Source of the DNA: DASUAS01 sp036271015 | GTDB lineage: Bacteria > Actinomycetota > Acidimicrobiia > IMCC26256 > DASPTH01 | Length of the DNA: 26,577 nt | NCBI GenBank assembly: GCA_036271015.1 | Contig: DATBBL010000189.1 | Span: forward strand, 1 to 26,577 | Direction: 5' to 3' | Shown: in pieces, positions 21,506-26,577 of the stretch | Layout of the letters: each line of letters begins with the position of its first letter | Numbering within the stretch: position 1 is the first letter of the stretch | Notes under the pieces: model-generated | Database searches by the model: none | What the model was told of the DNA's origin: nothing | What the model saw: only the letters and a program-made list of their open reading frames with translations | Made by a program: the position numbers and the translations under genes

Positions 21506-22390
21506 TCAGGGACGGCCGGCGCCCGGCACCGCGACGTCGTGCGCGTCGATGCGACCGGTCCGCCGCCCGGCGAGCGCGTCCGCCTTCCAATCGGCTGCGA
21601 CGCAGATGAGCAGCGTGCGCCGATCGGGCCCGCCCAACACGCACGCGACCGGGATCACGTCGTCGTACGCGATCGAATCGGTCACCTGGCCGCCTTCGCG
21701 CACCCGGAACACCCGGGCGCCGATGGGGTCGGCCACCCACACGGCACCGTCGGCGTCGAGGCAGATGCCGTCGGGCGGCGCCACCGGCACGTCGTCACGC
21801 TCGGGCACCAGCTCGGCGAACGGGCGCCGGTCGGTGAGGGTGCCGTCCTCGCGCACGGTGAAGGCGGTGAGGCGCATGCCGCCGCTCTCGGCGACGATCA
21901 ACGTGCGGCCGTCGTCGGTGAGCACGTGGCCGTTGGGCGACTGCAGGTCGTCGGCCGCGCAGTCCCACGTGCCATCGGGACCGACCCGGAAGGTCTGGCC
22001 GGGCCGTCGGTCGGTGCCGAGGTCCTGGATGCGGGTGCCCATGTCGCCGATGTACGCGGTGCCGTCGGCGCTCACGATCATGTCGTTGAGCGAGCCCCGC
22101 GCCGCCGACGACAGGTCGGCCTGCACCGCGATCTCACCGTCGGGCTCGACGCGGAGGAGGCGCTGGGTCTCCATCGCGACGACCAGGAGGCGACCGTCGG
22201 GCAACCAGCCCAGACCGGACGGCTCGTCGTCCTCGATGCGGACGATCGTGGTCGCGTCGCCGTCGAGGGTGGTCGCGACCACCCGGTGGTCGTGCATGTC
22301 GCTGAACCAGAGCCGCCCGTCGTGCCACCGGGGCCCTTCACCGAAGACGAGGTCGTCGAGGATGGTGCGGACGTCGGCCGGCAGCGCCAT
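21506..22390 (-). CDS. SMP-30/gluconolactonase family protein
   Basis: This 294-residue six-bladed beta-propeller belongs to the SMP-30/gluconolactonase/LRE family, whose members hydrolyse sugar or other lactones with one divalent metal ion. The metal ligands and catalytic Asp are in place: Glu18 (FGEGPRW), Asn102 (SLNDM), Asn153 (SPNGHVL) and Asp207 (PPDGICLD). The repeated 'DG.l.v.d' blades run through the protein. The ATG at 22390 follows a TAGCGT box by 6 nt with no ribosome site, so the transcript may be leaderless. It is divergent from the thioesterase-like operon at 22428 across 37 nt. A lactonase would suit ring-opening after a Baeyer-Villiger-type or dehydrogenase step, but that link is inference. 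Confidence 0.92.
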   Translation of the reverse strand: MALPADVRTILDDLVFGEGPRWHDGRLWFSDMHDHRVVATTLDGDATTIVRIEDDEPSGLGWLPDGRLLVVAMETQRLLRVEPDGEIAVQADLSSAARGSLNDMIVSADGTAYIGDMGTRIQDLGTDRRPGQTFRVGPDGTWDCAADDLQSPNGHVLTDDGRTLIVAESGGMRLTAFTVREDGTLTDRRPFAELVPERDDVPVAPPDGICLDADGAVWVADPIGARVFRVREGGQVTDSIAYDDVIPVACVLGGPDRRTLLICVAADWKADALAGRRTGRIDAHDVAVPGAGRP

Positions 22391-22396
22391 CCGCGC

Positions 22397-22402
22397 ACGC
22401 TA
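22397..22402 (-). promoter_or_regulatory. Putative -10 box (TAGCGT) for a leaderless SMP-30 transcript
   Basis: On the - strand TAGCGT is followed by 6 nt and the ATG at 22390. No -35 element or ribosome site is seen. Together with the opposing box at 22415-22420 it fits two promoters into a 37-nt gap. Confidence 0.5.
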
Positions 22403-22414
22403 CCGGCGTCTGTG

Positions 22415-22420
22415 TAACGT
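22415..22420 (+). promoter_or_regulatory. Putative -10 box (TAACGT) for a leaderless thioesterase-operon transcript
   Basis: TAACGT is followed by 7 nt (CGGCCAG) and the ATG at 22428, the spacing expected if transcription starts at the A of the start codon. It would drive the five-gene operon 22428-26575. Confidence 0.52.
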
Positions 22421-22427
22421 CGGCCAG

Positions 22428-23096
22428 ATGAACCAACCGGTTTCCGCCGCGCGTGTCGCCGAGCTGCTCGGCGACTCCCTCCCGGATCCGGCCCAGATCC
22501 CGGCCGAGGCGTTCGACCTCGTGGCCGCCACCCGCGAGCTCGTCGAAGCGGTGGTCATGACCGACGTCGACGCCGGGACGCGCGCCGACGCGGCCGCCGA
22601 GCTGCGCCGCCTGACCGAGACGCTGGGCGCGGCGCGACGCCCCGACCAGCTGTTCCTGGCTCGCCACGCCGATGGTCGGGTGGAGAGCCTCACCCAGGCC
22701 GGGTCCGGTCGGCTCAACCCGCAGGCGCCGCCCATCGAGTGGGTCGACCGACCGAAGGAACCGCCGCCCGGTTCGCCGCCGACACCGGTCGAGGTTCGGG
22801 CCCGGTGCACCTTCGGCCCCCAGCACGCGGGTTCACCCGGGCGCGTGTACGGCGGTGTGCTCGCGTGCGCGCTCGACGAGGTGCTCGGCGTCGCCGTCCT
22901 CGTGTCGGGCGCGACCGGGATGACGGTCGCACTCACCACCTCGTTGAAGGGCGGCACGCCGTACGGGGTCCCGGTCGACATCGTGGGCCGCTACACCGGG
23001 AGCGAGGGCCGCAAGAGCCATGCGTCGGGTGAGGTCGTGGTCGACGGGAAGATCACGGTCGAGGCGACCGCGATCTACGTGGGCGAACGCCGCTGA
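22428..23096 (+). CDS. Hotdog-fold (PaaI-like) thioesterase family protein with N-terminal extension
   Basis: This 222-residue protein has a helical N-terminal region (1-100) followed by a single hotdog domain. SPGRVYGGVLACALDEVLGV (136-155) is the hotdog helix motif of acyl-CoA thioesterases; Tyr141 stands where the 'HGG' His is usual, while Asp150/Glu151 are kept. MTVALTTSLKGGTPYGVPVD (165-184) is the 'T..l...y..p.p.g' strand pair. Thioesterases of this type release CoA from acyl-CoA. The ATG at 22428 follows a TAACGT box by 7 nt with no ribosome site. Its TGA shares one base with the next ATG (TGATG), so it is the first gene of a coupled five-gene operon. Confidence 0.85.
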   Translation: MNQPVSAARVAELLGDSLPDPAQIPAEAFDLVAATRELVEAVVMTDVDAGTRADAAAELRRLTETLGAARRPDQLFLARHADGRVESLTQAGSGRLNPQAPPIEWVDRPKEPPPGSPPTPVEVRARCTFGPQHAGSPGRVYGGVLACALDEVLGVAVLVSGATGMTVALTTSLKGGTPYGVPVDIVGRYTGSEGRKSHASGEVVVDGKITVEATAIYVGERR

Positions 23097-24274
23097 TGGA
23101 CCCGTCGGACGTCGAGTCGGGCGCGGCGTGGCGGGCGTTCTGCGAGCGCCTCGCGGCGCTGGGTGACCGCATCCTGGCCGACGACTTCCCCGCCGACGCG
23201 CGCGATCGTGCCGAGGGCATGCGGCATCTCGCCACCCAGACCGCGTGCTGGCTCACCTACGCCGCCGGCTACAGCGATGCCGCGTACCCGGCGTTCTTCC
23301 GCAGCGCCGATCCGACCTACGCCTGGGGCGGTCCGAACGTCGATCAGGTGGCGCGGCGCGCCACCATCGACGGCGCCGGCACGTACCGGGTCTCGGGCCG
23401 CATGGGATCCTGCGAGGAGTTCGTGCTCCAACTGAAGGGCGGGACGACGCAGAGCGGCGGCGCCAACATCGGCACCGAGGTCTCGGCGTCGTCGCTCGGG
23501 CTGCGGCCCGGCGATGCGTTCGAGATCCTGCTCGGCGGCGAGGAGCAGGGCGGGGCGTGGCTCCCCCTGGCGCCGGGCCCGGGCTTCGTGCACGTGCGCG
23601 ACTACTACTTCGAGTGGGCACCGGCCGAGCCCGCGACCTTCGTCATCGAGCGGCTCGACACCGAGGGCACGTCGGCACCGAGGTTGAGCGCGGCGCGGGT
23701 GGCCGCGATGCTCGAGAGCGCCGCGCACGAGATCGAGCACTCGGTGCTCTACTTCCGCGACCTGCAGGAGCGCATGCGCGACGCACAGGAGCGCAACCGG
23801 TTCGGCGTACCCGACGTCTCCGGGCGCGGCGTGCAGGACATCATCTACAGCCACGGCTTCGTGAGCCTCGGCGACGACGAGGCCATGGTGGTCGAGCTGG
23901 ATCCGCGCGCGGCCGCGCTGTGGGGCATCGGCTGCTACTCGCGTGCGTGGTACGAGCCGCTCGACTACGCGACCCGCGTGACCAGTCGCAACCACCGCCA
24001 GGTCACCCCTGATGCCGACGGGGTCGTGCGGGTCGTGATCGCCGCTCGCGACCCCGGTTCCGCGAACTGGCTCGACACCCAGGGCCGCGCCGAGGTGCTC
24101 ACCACCGCGCGTTGGTTCCGCCCGCCGGAGCCGCCGACGATCCACGCCGAGATCGTGCCGGTGGCGAAGTTGGCCGACCACCTGCCCGACGGCCATCCGA
24201 TGGTCGACGCCGACGCGCGCGCGGCCGAGATCCGGGGCCGCAGCGCGCACGTCGCCTGGAGGTACCGCACATGA
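23096..24274 (+). CDS. DUF1214-like protein, second copy
   Basis: This 392-residue protein is homologous to 19076-20197. Near residue 317 it carries RDPGSANWLDTQGR, matching RDPGVPNWLDTGGH of the first copy, followed by a similar strand and then EIVPVAKL versus EVVPVDSL. The HSVLYFRDLQERMRDAQERN helix and FGVPDVSGRGVQDIIYSHGF are distinctive. The N-terminal half (CWLTYAAGYSDAAYPAFFRS) differs from the first copy, so the two are diverged paralogues, not a recent duplicate. There is no signal peptide. The start overlaps the thioesterase stop (TGATG) and the end overlaps the next SDR start (ATGA). Activity is unknown. Confidence 0.83.
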   Translation: MDPSDVESGAAWRAFCERLAALGDRILADDFPADARDRAEGMRHLATQTACWLTYAAGYSDAAYPAFFRSADPTYAWGGPNVDQVARRATIDGAGTYRVSGRMGSCEEFVLQLKGGTTQSGGANIGTEVSASSLGLRPGDAFEILLGGEEQGGAWLPLAPGPGFVHVRDYYFEWAPAEPATFVIERLDTEGTSAPRLSAARVAAMLESAAHEIEHSVLYFRDLQERMRDAQERNRFGVPDVSGRGVQDIIYSHGFVSLGDDEAMVVELDPRAAALWGIGCYSRAWYEPLDYATRVTSRNHRQVTPDADGVVRVVIAARDPGSANWLDTQGRAEVLTTARWFRPPEPPTIHAEIVPVAKLADHLPDGHPMVDADARAAEIRGRSAHVAWRYRT

Positions 24275-25050
24275 GCGGCGTCGACGACGCGGTCTCCGGG
24301 CACGTGGTCATCGTCACCGGCGCGTCGAAGGGCGTGGGACGCGGCATCGCGCTCCACCTCGCCCGGAGCGGCGCCACGCTCGTGATCACCGCCCGCCGGC
24401 CGGAGGCGCTGGACGAGACCGCGGCCGAGCTGGAGAAGATCGGTGCGCCCCACCTGTCGACCACGCTCAACGTCGCCGACCGCGACGGTGCGTTCGCGCT
24501 GGTCGAGCGCACGCTGGCCGAGTTCGGCCGCGTCGACGGCCTGGTGGCCAACGCGCAGACGTTCCGGTCGGTCACCCCATTCGCCGACATCACGGAGCAC
24601 GACATGGACGTGCTGCTGGACACCGGGCCCAAGGGCACGCTCTGGGGCATGCAGGCGGTGTTCCCGCACATGCGCGACCAGGGTCGCGGCCGCATCGTGA
24701 CCATGGGCTCGAACGCCGCGCTCCTGGGTGCCGTCGGGTACGCGCCGTACGCGTCGTCGAAGGAGGCGATCCGCGCCCTCACCCGCTCGGCCGCTCGGGA
24801 GTGGGGCAAGTTCGGCATCACCGTGAACTGCCTGTGCCCGGTGTCCGCCGCCCACCGCATGCCGCCCGAGGAGGACGACCCGGTACGGGCGCGCATGTTC
24901 GCCGAGACGTACGCGAACCAGCCGATCCCCCGCGACGGCGACGCCGAGGACGACATCGGACCGGTCGTGCAGTTCCTGCTGTCGGACGCCAGTCGGTACA
25001 TGACCGGCCAGACCCTGATGGCCGACGGCGGCGCCATCATGCTCATCTGA
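24271..25050 (+). CDS. SDR family oxidoreductase
   Basis: This 259-residue classical SDR has TGASKGVG (16-23), Arg42/Arg43 after beta-2 (ITARR, favouring NADP(H)), ANAQ (93-96) in place of NNAG, Ser147 (MGSNAA), and Tyr160-x3-Lys164 (YASSK). The usual helix-4 Asn of the catalytic tetrad reads Thr118 (LLDTGPKG). The end, SRYMTGQTLMADGGAIMLI, nearly matches that of the third SDR in this operon. The ATG at 24271 overlaps the DUF1214 stop by 4 nt and has GGAGG 8 nt upstream. It is followed 71 nt later by a degenerate SDR. Confidence 0.92.
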   Translation: MSGVDDAVSGHVVIVTGASKGVGRGIALHLARSGATLVITARRPEALDETAAELEKIGAPHLSTTLNVADRDGAFALVERTLAEFGRVDGLVANAQTFRSVTPFADITEHDMDVLLDTGPKGTLWGMQAVFPHMRDQGRGRIVTMGSNAALLGAVGYAPYASSKEAIRALTRSAAREWGKFGITVNCLCPVSAAHRMPPEEDDPVRARMFAETYANQPIPRDGDAEDDIGPVVQFLLSDASRYMTGQTLMADGGAIMLI

Positions 25051-25094
25051 CATGTCACCGTCGTTCGCATCCGCTCACTCCGTCCCACCGGCGA

Positions 25095-25111
25095 GGCGGG
25101 CGGAGCCCGCC
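25095..25111 (+). promoter_or_regulatory. Perfect 7-bp hairpin with GGA triloop before the degenerate SDR start
   Basis: GGCGGGC (25095-25101) and GCCCGCC (25105-25111) form a perfect stem 10 nt before the GTG at 25122, in the only untranslated gap (71 nt) of an otherwise overlapping operon. No ribosome site lies between it and the GTG. It could be an attenuating terminator, a processing site or a block to ribosomes. Confidence 0.5.
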
Positions 25112-25121
25112 CCCGCCTGAC

Positions 25122-25805
25122 GTGCGACCGATCACCGGCCGCAGCGCCGTCGTCACCGGGACCGGCGCCCTCGCCGACGGGCTGCTCGACGGCCTCGACG
25201 AGCTCGGCGTCGCCGCCCTCCCGCTCGAGTGCGACTTCGGATCCGAAGCGGAGGTGGTCGATGCGCTGGCGACCGCGCACCGCCGCCTGCGCGGCATCGA
25301 CCAGATCGTCCACACCTGGTTGGCGCCGGGCACGGTGGCGCGGCACCGGTTCATGGACCTGGACGAGGACGCGTGGGCGGCCGGGTGCGAGCGGAGCCTG
25401 ACCGCGGCGTGGTGGTTGGCCCGCGCCGCGGCCGAGCCGCTCCGCGCCAGCGCCGGCAGCCTGGTGTTCGTCGTCCCGACGGTCGGCATGGCCGGTGCGG
25501 CCGAGTTCTCGATGCTCGCCGCGGTCGCCGAAGGCGTGCGGGTGCTGGCCAAGGGCTGCGGCCGCCAGTGGGGCGTCGACGGCGTGACCGTGAACACGGT
25601 CGCCGCCGCCCCGCACCACTGGGTCGCACCCGGCACCGCCGATGCGCTCACCCGCGCCATCTCGTTGTCGACGCCGGCGTTCGGGCACGCCGGCGACCCG
25701 TCGACCGACCTCGCACCGCTGATCGCCCTGCTCGACGACCCCGACGCGCACTTCCTCACCGCCGGCACCCTCGTCGCCGACGGTGGCACCTGGATGGGGC
25801 TGTGA
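25122..25805 (+). CDS. Degenerate SDR-fold protein (predicted pseudoenzyme)
   Basis: This 227-residue protein is clearly SDR-derived but lacks the catalytic set. The Rossmann loop reads VTGTGALADG (11-20) instead of TGxxxGxG. The NNAG region reads VHTWLAP. The catalytic Ser position reads VVPTVG. The Tyr-x3-Lys position aligns with Phe129-x3-Ala133 (EFSMLAAVAEG). The C-terminus FLTAGTLVADGGTWM (211-225) still aligns with both neighbours. The frame is intact for 227 codons, so it is not a decayed pseudogene. GTG at 25122 is the first start after the SDR stop; no ribosome site is visible. Its stop overlaps the next start (GTGA). Pairing with a neighbouring active SDR as a structural or regulatory subunit is a plausible inference. 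Confidence 0.83.
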   Translation: MRPITGRSAVVTGTGALADGLLDGLDELGVAALPLECDFGSEAEVVDALATAHRRLRGIDQIVHTWLAPGTVARHRFMDLDEDAWAAGCERSLTAAWWLARAAAEPLRASAGSLVFVVPTVGMAGAAEFSMLAAVAEGVRVLAKGCGRQWGVDGVTVNTVAAAPHHWVAPGTADALTRAISLSTPAFGHAGDPSTDLAPLIALLDDPDAHFLTAGTLVADGGTWMGL

Positions 25806-26575
25806 CCGCGGTCGGGCTGCTGGAGGACCGCACCGTGCTCGTGACCGGTGCCGGTGGCGGCGTCGGTCGGGGCATCGCGTTGGCGTGCGCCACGCACGGC
25901 GCTCGGGTCGTCATCGCCGCTCGACGCACCGAGACGGGCGACGTCGTCGCCGCGGAGATCGCGGCGCGGGGCGGTGAGGCCCGGTCGGTGCGTTGCGACG
26001 TGACCGACCGGATCGACGTCGACGCCGCGGTCGACCTCGCGGTGTCCGAGTTCGGCGCGCTCGACGTGATGGTGCACAACGCGCTGGCGCCCGTCGGCGA
26101 CCCGCACGCCATCGAGGCGGTCCCCGACGACACCTGGCAGGCGATGCTCGGCACCGCGGTGCGGGCGTCGTACCTGTGCGCGCACGCGGCGTACCCGCAC
26201 CTCGAGCGCGCCCGGGGATCGCTGATCCTGCTGACGTCCGCCGCCGGCGTCGAGGGCAGTCCCTACCTCCCCGCCTACGGCGTGGCCAAGGCCGCGCAGC
26301 GCGGCCTGGCCAAGAGCCTGGCCCGCGAGTGGGGACCCGCCGGCGTGCGCGTGAACTGCATCGGGCCCGTCGCCATGACCCCGGCGATGGAGACGGTGGC
26401 CGAGACCAGCCCCGTCTTCACCGACGGCCTCCTCGTCGGGCGCACGCCGCTCCGCCGCATCGGCGACCCCGAGCCCGACATCGGACCGGTCGCCGTCTTC
26501 CTCGCCAGCGACCTGGCGCGCTATATGACCGGCCAGACCCTCATGGTCGACGGCGGCGGCTTCATGGCCTTCTGA
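25802..26575 (+). CDS. SDR family oxidoreductase
   Basis: This 257-residue classical SDR has TGAGGGVG (15-22), AARR after beta-2 (39-42, favouring NADP(H)), HNAL (92-95) in place of NNAG, Ser146 (LTSAAG), and Tyr159-x3-Lys163 (YGVAK). As in the SDR at 24271, the helix-4 Asn is replaced by Thr (MLGTAVRASY). The end, ARYMTGQTLMVDGGGFMAF, nearly matches the 24271 SDR, so the two appear to be paralogues flanking a degenerate third copy. GTG at 25802 overlaps the preceding TGA by 4 nt and is translated by coupling. It ends 2 nt before the window edge, so further operon genes could follow. Confidence 0.92.
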   Translation: MTAVGLLEDRTVLVTGAGGGVGRGIALACATHGARVVIAARRTETGDVVAAEIAARGGEARSVRCDVTDRIDVDAAVDLAVSEFGALDVMVHNALAPVGDPHAIEAVPDDTWQAMLGTAVRASYLCAHAAYPHLERARGSLILLTSAAGVEGSPYLPAYGVAKAAQRGLAKSLAREWGPAGVRVNCIGPVAMTPAMETVAETSPVFTDGLLVGRTPLRRIGDPEPDIGPVAVFLASDLARYMTGQTLMVDGGGFMAF

Positions 26576-26577
26576 AC

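Overview
This 26.6-kb window is very GC-rich, gene-dense bacterial DNA that reads like a member of the Actinomycetota, most plausibly an Acidimicrobiia-type lineage. Four things point there: strong G/C third-position use; GTG starts; a TIGR03086 DinB-fold protein of the mycothiol-linked type; and many genes whose start codon lies 6-9 nt after a TAnnnT box, which suggests leaderless transcripts. The phylum is a fairly safe inference and the class is not. I see 26 protein genes and no rRNA, tRNA, CRISPR array, transposase or phage gene. No stretch over 300 bases lacks a gene; the longest gene-free stretch is 126 bases (16941-17066) and holds a tandem repeat.

Layout. 3-929 is the 3' part of a cyclopropane-fatty-acid-synthase-type methyltransferase. 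988-4534 is a four-gene + operon: luciferase-like monooxygenase, SDR dehydrogenase, VOC protein, amidohydrolase. 4586-7009 is a large membrane protein joining a degenerate PAP2-like region, a kinase-like region without catalytic residues and a flippase-like (LPG-synthase TM) domain. 7114-8415 is a five-TM protein with a His-rich linker and a predicted exported His/Cys domain. 8450-9715 (-) is an MFS transporter, divergent from the TIGR03086 protein at 9826-10377. A block on the - strand (16128 down to 10397) carries an amidohydrolase, an alpha/beta hydrolase, a phosphotriesterase-family hydrolase, a second MFS transporter and a second flippase-like protein.

16179-20197 holds a crotonase-fold protein lacking both usual catalytic glutamates, a 61-bp tandem repeat with terminator-like hairpins, an ASCH protein (-), a small membrane protein, and a SnoaL/NTF2-like - SDR - DUF1214 operon. 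20207-22390 holds a flavodoxin-fold reductase (-), an alpha/beta hydrolase (+) and an SMP-30 lactonase-like protein (-). 22428-26575 is a tightly overlapped + operon: hotdog thioesterase-like, second DUF1214 protein, SDR, a catalytically degenerate SDR, and a third SDR.

How the genes may fit together (inference). Five SDR-fold proteins, a flavin monooxygenase, two Amidohydro_2-type enzymes, a lactonase-like protein, a phosphotriesterase-family enzyme, a crotonase, a thioesterase and two MFS transporters look like a catabolic neighbourhood for carbonyl, ester or cyclic substrates handled partly as CoA thioesters. The substrate cannot be read from the sequence. The most unusual signals are the SDR pseudoenzyme between two intact SDRs, the repeated SDR-DUF1214 pairing, the triple-domain flippase-like protein with two apparently dead domains, and the compact divergent leaderless promoters.
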